Positions 8,401-17,200 of a stretch of DNA of 36,097 bases are shown here, in pieces; position 1 is the first letter of the stretch, and each line of letters starts with the position of its first letter. The DNA comes from JAZKFT01 sp043760535 (GTDB lineage Bacteria; Bacteroidota; Bacteroidia; Chitinophagales; Chitinophagaceae): contig JAYUOV010000182.1 of the NCBI GenBank assembly GCA_043760535.1, forward strand, positions 1-36,097, given 5' to 3'. A model generated the notes under the pieces. It worked only from the letters and a program-made list of their open reading frames with translations. It did no database searches and was not told the origin of the DNA. The position numbers were made by a program, and so were the translations under genes.

Positions 8401-8764
8401 AAGGATGTACCAGAGAAATAAGATACAAGAAGAAAGTATGCATTACGAAATGCAGAAACATACCGGCGAATTGCCCTTGATAGGCGTTAATACTTTTTTG
8501 AATAAAAAAGGAAGCCCAACCATGCTGCCCGGCGAAGTAATACGCAGTACTACCGAAGAAAAAGAACAGCAGATACAAAACCTGAATGCCTTTTGGAAAC
8601 GCAATGAAAACAAGAGTAGCGAAATGCTGGCACGGTTAAAAACAATTGCCATTGAAAACGGAAACCTTTTTGAAGAAATGATGGAAACGGTAAAGTACTG
8701 CAGCCTAGGGCAAATAACACATGCACTGTACGAAGTGGGTGGGCAATACAGAAGAAATATGTAG
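5414..8764 (+). CDS. icmF: Fused adenosylcobalamin-dependent acyl-CoA mutase IcmF
   Basis: This 1116-residue protein has the full IcmF order: a B12-binding domain (about 8-145, with FDGHDAA at 18-24 and axial ligand H21), a MeaB/ArgK-like G-protein chaperone domain (about 185-420, P-loop GTGGAGKSS at 194-202), and a TIM-barrel mutase domain (about 540-1116). The segment FPYTAGVFPLKREGEDPTR (554-572) carries Phe561 where methylmalonyl-CoA mutase has the substrate Tyr, which fits the isobutyryl-CoA or isovaleryl-CoA mutase side of the family. The known reaction is interconversion of isobutyryl-CoA and n-butyryl-CoA, with the G domain gating cofactor loading. I chose ATG at 5414 because MSYTPNNKIRIVTAA matches the domain start. 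It stands alone with its own -7 box. Confidence 0.94.
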   Translation: MSYTPNNKIRIVTAAALFDGHDAAINIMRRILQSKGAEIIHLGHNRSVHEIVECAIEEDVQGIAITSYQGGHTEFFKYMKDLLDQNGCGHIKIFGGGGGTILPQEIKELQDYGITRIYSPDDGRKMGLEGMIEDLLKKIDYPLNGTAEYNTPMTMGEANDTRAVARKITNAENSQPAIANFDCSVTRPVLGITGTGGAGKSSVTDEIVRRFLYTFTNKTIAVISVDPSKKKTGGALLGDRIRMNSISHPRAYMRSLATREDNKALSNAVAEAIDICKEAGYDFIILESAGVGQSDASILDYCDVSLYLMTPEYGAPSQLEKINMLDYADVVCINKFDKAGALDALHDVRKQYKRNHGLWDTKDADLPIVGTIASQFNDSGVNELFEKLMLAIDKKTGIRFGNIAFHAHSSDTSDKATIIPPKRVRYLSEIADEVRRYNELSREQATIASQLYMLQGVMQMTKDDSVLATLKKLEERFEKQLLPVCKKLVEEWEQTKARYQKAYYEYDVRGKIIKIPLFTESLSGTNIPKISVPRYSDWGDILWWRVQENFPGKFPYTAGVFPLKREGEDPTRMFAGEGGPERTNKRFHYVSLGQPAIRLSTAFDSVTLYGEDPASRPDIYGKVGNSGVSIANVDDAKKLYSGFDLCDPKTSVSMTINGPAAMLLAFFLNAAIDQQCEKWITENGQWDKVAAAMKQKFEHISTPVYYNPSHPERLPEGNNGLGLKLLGLSGDEVLPPEVYAQLKEKALQQVRGTVQADILKEDQAQNTCIFSSEFALKLMGDVQQYFIDNKVRNFYSVSISGYHIAEAGANPISQLAFTLSNGFTFVEYYLSRGMHIDDFAPNLSFFFSNGMDPEYSVIGRVARRIWAKAIKYKYNGDSRSQKLKYHIQTSGRSLHAQEIDFNDIRTTLQALYAIYDNCNSLHTNAYDEAITTPTEESVRRAMAIQLIINRELGSAKTENFIQGSFIIEELTDLIEEAVLAEFDKLTERGGVLGAMERMYQRNKIQEESMHYEMQKHTGELPLIGVNTFLNKKGSPTMLPGEVIRSTTEEKEQQIQNLNAFWKRNENKSSEMLARLKTIAIENGNLFEEMMETVKYCSLGQITHALYEVGGQYRRNM

Positions 8765-8799
8765 AACAAATAGTTCGGCCATTGGCAGCTAAAATAATT

Positions 8800-9040
8800 T
8801 CAGAACCCCTCCCCCTTAGCAGTTTTTAATGCGAATTTTTTTTGCCTGTCCCGCCCGCCCCGATGACTATTGGTGGCTTATTGCGGAGGAACCCAGCGTA
8901 AGGCGTGCCCCGATGTAGCGACATTGGCAAACGTTTTGAATTTCGAAGCATTACAGGACTCCGTTCAACTGGGTGCTACTTTTGGGCTTTAGAGCCTACG
9001 AGAAACTGGCGGTTACAGTTAACAGGGTAAGGAGTTATGA
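8800..9040 (-). repeat. TIR-bearing intergenic element, copy A
   Basis: This 241-bp element lies in the opposite orientation to copies B and C. Its outer ends are TCAGAACCCCTCCCCC at 8800-8815 and the complement of TCATAACTCCTTACCC at 9025-9040, both degenerate versions of the shared 16-bp terminal repeat. Inside, read on the minus strand, it shares CAGTTGAACGGAGTCC, GCCAATGTCGCT and ACGCTGGGTTCC with the other copies. Four bases AATT flank both ends and could be a target duplication. It is the most diverged copy and fills the gap between the convergent icmF and His-tailed protein genes. Confidence 0.75.
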
Positions 9041-9069
9041 AATTTATAATATTGGTAAAAAGTATTGAT

Positions 9070-9110
9070 AAAAAACAAGGGCTTCGCATTTTGCGAAGCC
9101 CTTGTTTTTT
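9070..9110. terminator. Bidirectional intrinsic terminator
   Basis: A perfect 19-bp stem (9070-9088 with 9092-9110) has a GC-rich core AAGGGCTTCGCA and a TTT loop, with A6 before and T6 after. It therefore gives a U-tract on either strand. It can end icmF transcription (through copy A) and, more directly, the minus-strand gene whose stop is at 9141. Confidence 0.85.
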
Positions 9111-9140
9111 ATTACTCTAACCCGTTAGTGAGAAACCTTA

Positions 9141-9554
9141 TTAATGTTCGTGGCCATTATGTTCATCGCCGCCATTACACTTTTCTGTAATCTCATGAAA
9201 CCTGTCGTGAAGGGCGGTAATGAGTTTGTTTAAATCTTCGTTGCTGGCACCGGCCTTTACTTTTTTATTAAGTAATTTAGATTCTGCCACTAATTTTTTT
9301 AAAACAGGGGCAATACTGGCTTTGTTGTAACCAGTAGGGTACACCGACTTACTCCATGCTGTGGCTTTTTTTGCTAGTTCGGCACTTTTTGCTTTTAGCG
9401 GAGCAAAATTGCCTTCCTCTGCCGGGTGAAAAGTGGCTGCCATTACACCATGATATTCTTTTTGCTCTTTCCACTCAGGCTTTTTAGCCTGTCCAAAACT
9501 TACGATAGCACTTACCATGGCTACTAGTAAAATGGAGATTCTTAATGTTTTCAT
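9141..9554 (-). CDS. Secreted helical protein with His-rich tail
   Basis: From ATG at 9554 the product is 137 residues. The signal peptide is MKTLRISILLVAMVSAIVSF with cleavage near FG-Q. The mature part is predicted mainly helical and Lys/Ala-rich (HGVMAATFHPAEEGNF, LKAKSAELAKKATAW, LVAESKLLNKKVKAG, LITALHDRFHEITEKC). It ends GGDEHNGHEH, which looks like a metal-binding tail. The size and four-helix pattern recall periplasmic cytochrome b562-like or CpxP-like proteins, but no haem ligand pair is clear. The upstream ATG at 9695 would put about 47 residues before the signal peptide and is rejected. Metal binding is inference. Confidence 0.72.
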   Translation of the reverse strand: MKTLRISILLVAMVSAIVSFGQAKKPEWKEQKEYHGVMAATFHPAEEGNFAPLKAKSAELAKKATAWSKSVYPTGYNKASIAPVLKKLVAESKLLNKKVKAGASNEDLNKLITALHDRFHEITEKCNGGDEHNGHEH

Positions 9555-9697
9555 GTTAATTATTTTATAGTGCAAATGTGAGGATAAAAGCTGTAATATA
9601 AAAGGTTTGTATATAAAAAAGTTTGGTATAAAAATATGGCACAAGAGCGAAAGAGTGCTTAATAGAAGCTGGGCATACTGGTAGCGGAGCTGCACCA

Positions 9698-9794
9698 GGG
9701 ATAGTAGTGAAAAGCCCGCAAAGCCGCATTGGGTGTATGAATTGCGAAGCTGGATTGGGCAATATGCGGCTGCGGACTTGTAACGAATAGCCCG
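9698..9794. repeat. Structured intergenic repeat unit
   Basis: Two imperfect 21-bp direct repeats (9698-9718 and 9774-9794, 15 of 21 identical, both ending AGCCCG) enclose an 8-bp inverted pair AGCCGCAT (9722-9729) / ATGCGGCT (9764-9771). The layout looks like a dispersed intergenic repeat or small structured RNA rather than coding sequence. Only one copy is present in the window. Confidence 0.4.
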
Positions 9795-9820
9795 CCTGGG
9801 TGCCCAAAATAATATTAATG

Positions 9821-9844
9821 ATTTTATGATTTTATGATTTTATG
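9821..9844. repeat. Octamer tandem repeat ATTTTATG x3
   Basis: Three perfect copies of ATTTTATG lie end to end in the uvrB downstream region. This is a simple-sequence tract with possible slippage. No function is evident. Confidence 0.8.
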
Positions 9845-9906
9845 TTTTGGCTAGTATAAACAATCATTCGCCTTAACTAAAATGGGTGCCTTAATTAAGC
9901 TGCCAT

Positions 9907-11955
9907 TTAAAGCTTGTTATCTTTCATTCCTTCTAGTTCCTTCTTCATTTTAAACATATCGTCACGCAGTTTTGCGGCACTAATAAAGTCCATATCCTTA
10001 GCTGCCCGTTCCATTTCTTTTTTGGTTTTGGCAATGGCCTTTTCCATTTGTGGAATGGTTTTGTACACCGTTCCGTCTTCGGCAGCTACGTTATTAATTT
10101 CGCCATCCATGGGTATGGCATGTGGATTTTTGGGGTCGAACCCCTTGATATCCAGTACCGAAGTTTGTTTCATTACTTGGTCGATGCTTTTCTTAACCGT
10201 AGTTGGCGTAATGCCGTTGGCTATGTTAAAAGCCACTTGTTTTTCGCGGCGGCGGTTGGTTTCGTCAATGGTGCGTTGCATGCTTTCGGTCATTTTATCG
10301 GCATAAAAAATAACCAGCCCATCCACGTTACGGGCTGCACGGCCAGCGGTTTGGGTAAGGCTGCGTTCGTTACGCAAAAATCCTTCTTTGTCTGCATCCA
10401 GTATGGCCACCAATGAAACTTCTGGCAAATCCAACCCTTCACGAAGCAGGTTTACGCCCACCAGCACATCTATATCTCCCAGTCTTAACTGGCGTAGAAT
10501 TTCTATGCGTTCCAGCGTATCTACTTCGCTGTGTATGTACTTACTTTTTATGTTAATGCGGCCCAGGTATTTGTCCATTTCTTCGGCCATGCGTTTGGTA
10601 AGTGTGGTTACCAGTACACGGTCGCCTTTGGTTACGCGTTTGTCTATTTCGTGCAGCAGGTCGTCTATCTGGTTTATGCTTGGCCGTACTTCTATGGGCG
10701 GCTCCAGCAGGCCGGTTGGCCGTACCACCTGCTCCACTACCACGCCGCCGGTTTGTTCTAGTTCGTAATCTCCCGGGGTGGCGCTTACATACACGGTTTG
10801 GTTCAGCAGGTTTTCAAATTCGTTGTAGTTCAGCGGCCGGTTATCCAGTGCACTTGGCAGGCGAAAACCATATTCCACCAATATCATTTTGCGGCTGCGG
10901 TCGCCGCCATACATGCCCGATACTTGCGGAATGGTTTGGTGGCTTTCGTCTATCATGCAGATAAAATCTGTAGGAAAATAATCGAGCAAACAGAACGGAC
11001 GGGTGCCAGGTATGCGTCTATCGAAAAACCGGGAGTAGTTTTCAATGCCATTGCAATAGCCCAGTTCCCGTATCATTTCCAGGTCGTATTCCACCCGTTC
11101 TTTCAGGCGTTGGGCCTCAATAAATTTACCGGTGCTTTTAAAATATTCTACCTGTGCATTGGTCTCGTCTTGTATTTCTAACAGCACCTGTTGCATAATG
11201 TCTTTCGGTGCCAGGTAAAGGTTTGCGGGGAAAATAGCAGCATTCTCCACCACGCCAATGCGCTTACCGGTTTTAAGTTCCAGGGTTTCTATGGTTTCTA
11301 TTTCATCGCCAAAAAAAGTAATGCGGTAGCCAAAATCTACGTAGGGCAAATTAATATCCACGGTATCGCCTTTTACCCTAAAAGTACCACGGGTAAAATC
11401 GCCTTGGGTGCGGCTGTACGTAATGCTTACCAGGTTGTGCAAAAATCCTTGCCTGCTCAGCGTCATGCCCTGGTGAATGCGGATAATGCCGTTCTCGAAC
11501 TCGGTAGGGTTGCCCATACCATAAATACAACTTACGGAAGCCACCACGATAATATCCCGCCTGCCGCTTAGTAATTCGCTGGTGGCGTGGAGGCGTAGCT
11601 TGTCCAGTTCCTCGTTAATACTCAGGTCTTTTTCTATATAAGTGCCGCTTACCGGCATGTATGCTTCGGGCTGGTAGTAATCGTAATAGCTTACAAAATA
11701 ACCCACGGCATTGTCTGGAAAAAACTGTTTAAACTCTCCATATAACTGAGCCACAAGGGTTTTGTTATGGGTCAAAATCAGGGTAGGCCGTTGTACATTC
11801 TGTATTACATTGGCCATGGTAAATGTTTTGCCGCTGCCTGTAACACCCAATAATGTTTGGTTGCGTTCGCCTCTTAGTATGCCATCGGTTAACTGGGCTA
11901 TGGCCTGCGGCTGATCGCCGGCGGGGCTGTATGGGGCTTGGAGGTGGAAAGACAT
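9907..11955 (-). CDS. uvrB: Excinuclease ABC subunit B (UvrB)
   Basis: This 682-residue protein is the helicase-like damage-verification subunit of nucleotide excision repair. Visible features are Walker A GVTGSGKT (37-44), the DNA-clamping beta-hairpin region with YYDYYQPEAYMP, the DESH helicase box (as DESHQT rather than the common DESHVT), SATPGDYE, the helicase motif VGVNLLREGLDLPEV, and the C-terminal UVR domain (KTKKEMERAAKDMDFISAAKLRDD region) that contacts UvrC. The length is normal. The start MSFHLQAPYSPAGDQPQAI matches the family. The gene stands alone, with no uvrA or uvrC nearby. TAACTTTA about 30 bases upstream is a possible -7 box. Confidence 0.97.
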   Translation of the reverse strand: MSFHLQAPYSPAGDQPQAIAQLTDGILRGERNQTLLGVTGSGKTFTMANVIQNVQRPTLILTHNKTLVAQLYGEFKQFFPDNAVGYFVSYYDYYQPEAYMPVSGTYIEKDLSINEELDKLRLHATSELLSGRRDIIVVASVSCIYGMGNPTEFENGIIRIHQGMTLSRQGFLHNLVSITYSRTQGDFTRGTFRVKGDTVDINLPYVDFGYRITFFGDEIETIETLELKTGKRIGVVENAAIFPANLYLAPKDIMQQVLLEIQDETNAQVEYFKSTGKFIEAQRLKERVEYDLEMIRELGYCNGIENYSRFFDRRIPGTRPFCLLDYFPTDFICMIDESHQTIPQVSGMYGGDRSRKMILVEYGFRLPSALDNRPLNYNEFENLLNQTVYVSATPGDYELEQTGGVVVEQVVRPTGLLEPPIEVRPSINQIDDLLHEIDKRVTKGDRVLVTTLTKRMAEEMDKYLGRINIKSKYIHSEVDTLERIEILRQLRLGDIDVLVGVNLLREGLDLPEVSLVAILDADKEGFLRNERSLTQTAGRAARNVDGLVIFYADKMTESMQRTIDETNRRREKQVAFNIANGITPTTVKKSIDQVMKQTSVLDIKGFDPKNPHAIPMDGEINNVAAEDGTVYKTIPQMEKAIAKTKKEMERAAKDMDFISAAKLRDDMFKMKKELEGMKDNKL

Positions 11956-12100
11956 AAGAAGAGAACAACTTTGATAGGGTAAAGTTAGTAGCCTAAGGGG
12001 TTTGTTTTTATACCAATCTGTTTCTTGCTGTCTTTAAGAGTTTACAATAGAATTATTAAGGCGTTTAAAAAATTAATTTTGTGATTTGCGTAAACAAAAC

Positions 12101-12128
12101 AGGCTGTTCTTAAATTAATAAACAGCCT
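12101..12128 (-). terminator. Weak terminator of the lipoprotein gene
   Basis: AGGCTGTT (12101-12108) pairs with AACAGCCT (12121-12128) around a 12-base AT loop. On the minus strand the stem is followed by GTTTTGTTT. It lies 23 bases beyond the stop at 12151, as expected for an intrinsic terminator of the preceding minus-strand unit. Confidence 0.55.
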
Positions 12129-12150
12129 ATTTAAAAAATGGTATGGAATC

Positions 12151-13287
12151 CTAATCTGCAACATTCTTAAACCACCGCAGCATATCGGGGTACATTTTTC
12201 TTAATATTTCCGACTGCAACCGGTCTTCATCTGGTTCATTATTTCTTTGCTGGCGAACTAGGTTCCAGTCTTCATCGCTAAGGGCATCGCCATTGCCGGT
12301 GTAGGTGGCCCAAGTTTGTTTCCAGGTATAGCTTTCGGCCCAGCTGTGGCTGCTTATGCTTTGTCTGTTTTTTACATCGTTTATCCGCATTTCCACACGG
12401 CCATCGGCGCTTACCACCGCTTCGGTAATGGTAAGTATGGCAGTTACTGTTTTATATATGGGGCGGTTCAGGGTGTCTTTTCCGGTTTGAATTTGCTTAC
12501 TCACATTCCGTTTGTTAGTGCTGTACCTTATTGGGTTTGCATTCCAGCTAGTCCAGGCAGGTTGTGCCACCCAATCGGGCTCTTTACGGTTATTAAAATA
12601 CCGGCCGGCGGTATGTATCCGGTAGCGGCCATTGGTGTTCCATTGGCCTCCCATATCGGTTACCAACTGGTCTGCCAGGCGATAACCCGATTGGTTGCCC
12701 ATATCAAAACGGTTATTAAAATATAAACCATCTGTACGGAGAGGCTCTACTATAATATCTACCATACCAGCTTCCCTTGCCTGTGGTATTAGTTGTTTAA
12801 GATCTTTATATTGATTACCGCCGAGGCTTTTTACTTTGTTTAAATAAGTGCTTGCCTCCCTGGCGCTCCGCCAGTCGTTGTTGTTTAAATTTTCTATGGC
12901 TAGGTTATAGTAGCCGTCTGCCGCTTGTAGCCTAGCATTTTCCATAACCGATACATAGCTTTTGGGGTTTAGCAGTGTAAATAGTTCGTCGTTTTTAGCG
13001 GTGGTGGCGTTTAGGTCGTTCAGCTTGCTGTAAATATTGGCAGCAGCTTCCCAACTTTGTGGGGTATTACGGTTTATTAAAATTTCTGCTTCGCCAAGGT
13101 ATTGGTTATGCAGCAGGTTATAACTATTCACCAGCTTGTTAAGCAATGCTGTATCTGCTGGTTTACGGTTGTACTTTTTTACCAGATTCTCCACGCTGTT
13201 GGTGGTGGGGTTGGTATCGTATTTTTTAGATGATGCACAACTAAAAAGTAAAAAAGCAAGGGCAGTAATGGTGTAAATAGTTTTCAT
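12151..13287 (-). CDS. Lipoprotein with helical repeats, unknown function
   Basis: This 378-residue protein begins MKTIYTITALAFLLFSCASS, a lipoprotein signal with lipobox LFSC and lipidation at C17, so it is probably anchored in an outer or inner membrane facing the periplasm. Residues 40-170 are TPR-like helices (NLVKKYNRKPADTALLNKLV, SWEAAANIYSKLNDL, AADGYYNLAIENLNNNDWRS). The C-terminal 200 residues are beta-rich with many Trp (WNTNGRYRIHTAGRYF, SSHSWAESYTWKQTW). No enzyme motif is recognised. It is 76 bases downstream of the LytTR regulator and may be in the same transcript, so a role in the same sensory response is possible. Confidence 0.7.
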   Translation of the reverse strand: MKTIYTITALAFLLFSCASSKKYDTNPTTNSVENLVKKYNRKPADTALLNKLVNSYNLLHNQYLGEAEILINRNTPQSWEAAANIYSKLNDLNATTAKNDELFTLLNPKSYVSVMENARLQAADGYYNLAIENLNNNDWRSAREASTYLNKVKSLGGNQYKDLKQLIPQAREAGMVDIIVEPLRTDGLYFNNRFDMGNQSGYRLADQLVTDMGGQWNTNGRYRIHTAGRYFNNRKEPDWVAQPAWTSWNANPIRYSTNKRNVSKQIQTGKDTLNRPIYKTVTAILTITEAVVSADGRVEMRINDVKNRQSISSHSWAESYTWKQTWATYTGNGDALSDEDWNLVRQQRNNEPDEDRLQSEILRKMYPDMLRWFKNVAD

Positions 13288-13363
13288 GGTTGGGTTCTTT
13301 TTTGTGTGACTGAAAATGGCTTAAAACTGTTAGTTACTGGGGTGTTAAAAAAGCCGCTTGCCT

Positions 13364-14110
13364 TTATTTGTTCTTTAAAGCCTCCATCACCGATTCTTTC
13401 CGCCTGCGGCTAACTTCTATAGCTGTAGTATCGGGTAAAATAAGGCGGCCATCGCTTGTAATAGAAATAATGTGGTGCCTATTTACCAAATGCGATTTAT
13501 GCACCCGCACAAAACCATGTAACACCAATAGGTCTTCGTATTCTTTTATGGTTTTGGAAACAAGAATGGGTCGGCGGTCGCTACAATAAAAACGGGTGTA
13601 GTTGCTCTCCCCTTCTAGCCGGATAATATGTTGCGGGTCTATAAAAAAAGTACCGTCGCTATTGCTAATGGCCAGTTTAAAATCCTTTTCTGTGGCGGCT
13701 TTCAGGTTGTTCAGCAGGTTTTGGTACGATGCGTTGTTGCTCTCCTGTTGTGCTTTTTTTTGCTGAAACCTGGCCACGGCCTGTTTTAATTCGTCGGCAT
13801 CAATGGGCTTTAACAAATAATCCAATGCACTAAATCGGATGGCCTGTATGGCGTAAGCATCGTAAGCGGTGGCGAAAATAATATCGAAATCAATTGCCGG
13901 CAATTGCTGTAACAAATCAAAGCCACTAAGCTGTGGCATTTGTATATCTATAAAAACCAGTTGTGGCTTAAATATTCCTATAATGGCAGCAGCTTCATAC
14001 GGGTTATTGCAGAGCCTTACATCGGTAATAGCAGGCACATACCTTTCTATCATCAGTTGCATGGTTTTTAATGCTGCTGGTTCATCGTCTATTACTAATG
14101 CCTCAATCAT
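13364..14110 (-). CDS. LytTR-family response regulator
   Basis: This 248-residue protein has a receiver domain (1-118) with acidic pocket D8/D9, phospho-acceptor D55 in FIDIQMP, T81 and K101 (KPID), followed by a linker and a LytTR DNA-binding domain (about 145-245). The latter contains FIDPQHIIRLEGESNYTRFY and FVRVHKSHLVNRHHI. It is an AlgR/LytR-type transcription factor. The paired LytS-like kinase ends 152 bases upstream on the same strand, so phosphotransfer from that kinase is very likely. Start ATG at 14110. Confidence 0.93.
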   Translation of the reverse strand: MIEALVIDDEPAALKTMQLMIERYVPAITDVRLCNNPYEAAAIIGIFKPQLVFIDIQMPQLSGFDLLQQLPAIDFDIIFATAYDAYAIQAIRFSALDYLLKPIDADELKQAVARFQQKKAQQESNNASYQNLLNNLKAATEKDFKLAISNSDGTFFIDPQHIIRLEGESNYTRFYCSDRRPILVSKTIKEYEDLLVLHGFVRVHKSHLVNRHHIISITSDGRLILPDTTAIEVSRRRKESVMEALKNK

Positions 14111-14261
14111 ATCAAATAAAATCCAAAGTAGGAATTTATTAGATACGGTAAGTAAAGGCAGGCCAGTTTTCGGTTTCCGGTGAGTGATGTACTGGTTGCA
14201 GTGATACTTTTTATTAAAGTTTCTGGTATTTGCAGGGTTTACAAAAATACAAATCTGAATT

Positions 14262-17200
14262 TTATCCCAAAAAAAACAACACTTCTACAGAGGTACCATT
14301 GGGTGTGCCATCTTCATGGTATCGGTCGGTAATGGTGGCTTTAAAGCTGCCGCCATATTGCTGCTGCAACAGTTGCAACCGTTCGTTTACCAAGTGCAGG
14401 CCTTTAGAAATGTGCGGCTGCTTTTGTTGGGATATTTTATGTTGCATAGCGGCAGGCCTGCCTACGCCATTATCTGTAATGGTACACAGCAGGCTTTTGT
14501 CGCCGTGTACCATTACAAAAACGATGGTTAGCTGCCGGTAGCCCATTTTGGGCTGCAGGCCATGCCAGATGGCATTTTCTATAAATGGCTGTAATATCAT
14601 AGGCGGCACCATCAGTTCATCGGTATCTATTTCGTTGGCCATGGTTATGGTAAAATGAAAAGTATCGTTCAGCCTGAGTTGTTCAAACTCCACATACAGC
14701 CGAATCATATCCGTTTCCTTTTGCAGGCTGATGAATTGCTGGTCGCAGTGGTTGAGTATTTCCCGTTGCAGGCGGCTGAACTTGGCCAAGTACTTATTGG
14801 CTTCATCCACATTGCCCTGCAAAATATATTGCTGCACACTGTTGAGGGCATTAAAAATAAAGTGGGGGTTCATTTGGGCACGGGTGGCTGTAAGCTGTGC
14901 CCCTGCCAGGTTTTTATGCAGCAGTGCCACCTCCAGCTCCTGCTGTTGAACTGCATTTTGTGCCTGTTCTATATCCAGCTTGTATTGTATCTCTTTGGCT
15001 TTTTGGTGCTGGGCTTCCCTATATTTTTTTTCTCTATTTTTTACCCATAAAAAAATGGCTGTAGCAGCAGCGGCTATGCATAGTGCTATAAACCACCCTG
15101 CCGTGTACCATGGCGTAGCGATAGTAAAATAAACCGGATTTGCATGTTGCCAATCCAGCCCATCTTTAGATGCTTTTAATAAAAAAGTGTATTTACCGGG
15201 CGCCAGTGCCGAATAGGTTATTTGTCTAATGTCGGTGGCAGTATCCCACTTGTTTCCTAGCCCGTTAAGCTGGTACTGGTACAAAATATTTTTGCTCCCC
15301 ATAAGGTTTATAGCAGCAAAATGAATGGTAACATCGGTTTGGTGTGCGGCCAAAGAAAACCGGTTATTGGATAGCGTTACAAAGCTGCTATCTGCTGTTT
15401 GCAGTGCCGATATATTCACCTGCAGAGGCGTATTATTTCCGCCCAACTGGTTGGGTAAAAAAGAGTTGATTCCATTGGCCGTACCCCAATACAACGTGCC
15501 ATCGGCGGCAGCAAATGCAGCACCGTTTCGATAGCTTTCGCTGGTAAGGCCGGCGTTGTTATCGTAGTAGGTAAATGTGCTGTCGGCTGGATTATATTTT
15601 ACAAGGTATTGCTGGTTGGCCACCCAAATATTACCTTCTTTATCTATTAACACACTCTGGCATTTATTGCTGCGAAGGCCGTTGGTGGTATTGTACATTT
15701 TTAGTTGCCTATTGGCTTTAAAAATATATAGGCCATTAGATGTAGCCGCGTAAATAGTACCATCTTTATCTGCACACAAGGCCGGGCATTGGTTATCTGA
15801 AGCGCCATTGCTGATACTGTAATTTTCCAGCGTTTGTTTTTGTGCATTGTAGCAATAAATGCCTTTGCTCTCGGTACCCAACCAAAGCCTGTGTTGCGGA
15901 TCTTCGGCTATACATAGTATTTTTGTGCCATCCACTTTTTTTAAAGCCGGGTTATTATTGTTATCCATTGGTTGTAGCGTAGTAGTATCTATACCAAACA
16001 ATCCCGAACCGCTACAGGCCCATATTTTACCATTAGCCTGTACCAAAAACTGGTGAATAAATTTGCTACGAAAAACTTTGCCTTTTGTACTATCCAAAGG
16101 CACATTAATGATGGCATTTTTTTGATTAGAAAAATACCCGATACCGCCACCATAAGCGCTTACCCAGAGCCGGTGCATACTGTCTGTAGCTACAGCTTTT
16201 ATAGTGAGTTGTTTTGGGAAACCTGTTTCTGCATCCATGTACGGAAAATTATAAAACCTGCTAATGTTTGTTAGCGGATTCCATTGTACCAAACCCGTTT
16301 GTGAACCCATCCAAAGCAAGCCGTTTTTATCTTTTACTATACCATTTATAAACCCATCGTACCCATTATTTTTTTCGTCGCTGAACAAATGTTGGGTATT
16401 GCTTTGGCGTTTGTTGAGGTTGGTAATATCCAGCCCGTGTGTATGGGTACTTACGGCCACAATACCATTGGGCAAACACAGCAATTGGCTGGTATAATCG
16501 CTAGCAATACTGGCCGGATTGTTAGCATGGTGGGTTTCGTTTACCAGAGTTCCGTTGGCAATATCCAGGCGAAATAAGCCGCCATTGGCCGAGGTAACCA
16601 AAAGCTCCCCGTTAGCCGCAAGTTTTAATGCATACAGGTTATTGAGTATATTATTACCCTGGCTATTGCTGCGCAAAAAATATTCTTTTATCAACCTGCC
16701 CGATGGCACCTGATACAGCTGTACCGAGCCACCGTAATTTAAGCAGGCCATCAGTGTATCGTTGACCATACAACTCTGCCGGCTAGAGGTAAGCGGGATG
16801 GAGCAGGTTACCTGCCGGGTTTTGAAATTTACCAGCATAGCCTTTCCCTTGGTTGTTACTACAAACCAATCCTCTTTATAATAACTCATCTCCCGAAGCT
16901 GTGCTTCATTGTTCCAACTGCTGCACCAGGGCATGGGCTGCCAGTGGGCAGGCATTAAAGGATTTTTGCCCAGGGGCAATAAATAAAATTGCTGGCCAGC
17001 CAGTATGATGCCCACCGATGGTGAAAATATGATGGTGCGGACATTGCCGAGATCTGCCGGGAGCGGTATTGTGTCAAATTTTCGTTGCTGGTTAATAAGC
17101 GTAATGCTATTAAGGGTAAGCAGCCAAAGCCGGTTCTGGTTATCACAAACAATATCGAACACTTGGTTACTTTTTAATGCAGGCTGTGTATGGCTGTAGT

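Noticed and set aside
5414..8764. Methylmalonyl-CoA mutase as the product of the large mutase gene
   Set aside because: The fused B12/G-protein/mutase order and the FPYTAGVFPLKR segment with Phe in place of the substrate Tyr fit IcmF instead.
8800..9040. Copies A-C as a CRISPR array or integron attC cassette array
   Set aside because: The copies are kilobases apart, have no spacer periodicity, no adjacent cas or integrase gene, and share long cores rather than short repeats.
9565..9807. Minus-strand 80-residue open frame
   Set aside because: It overlaps the structured repeat at 9698-9794 and the upstream region of the secreted His-tailed protein; no signal or family match.
10048..11571. Several plus-strand open frames opposite uvrB
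   Set aside because: They are antisense shadows of a highly conserved gene.
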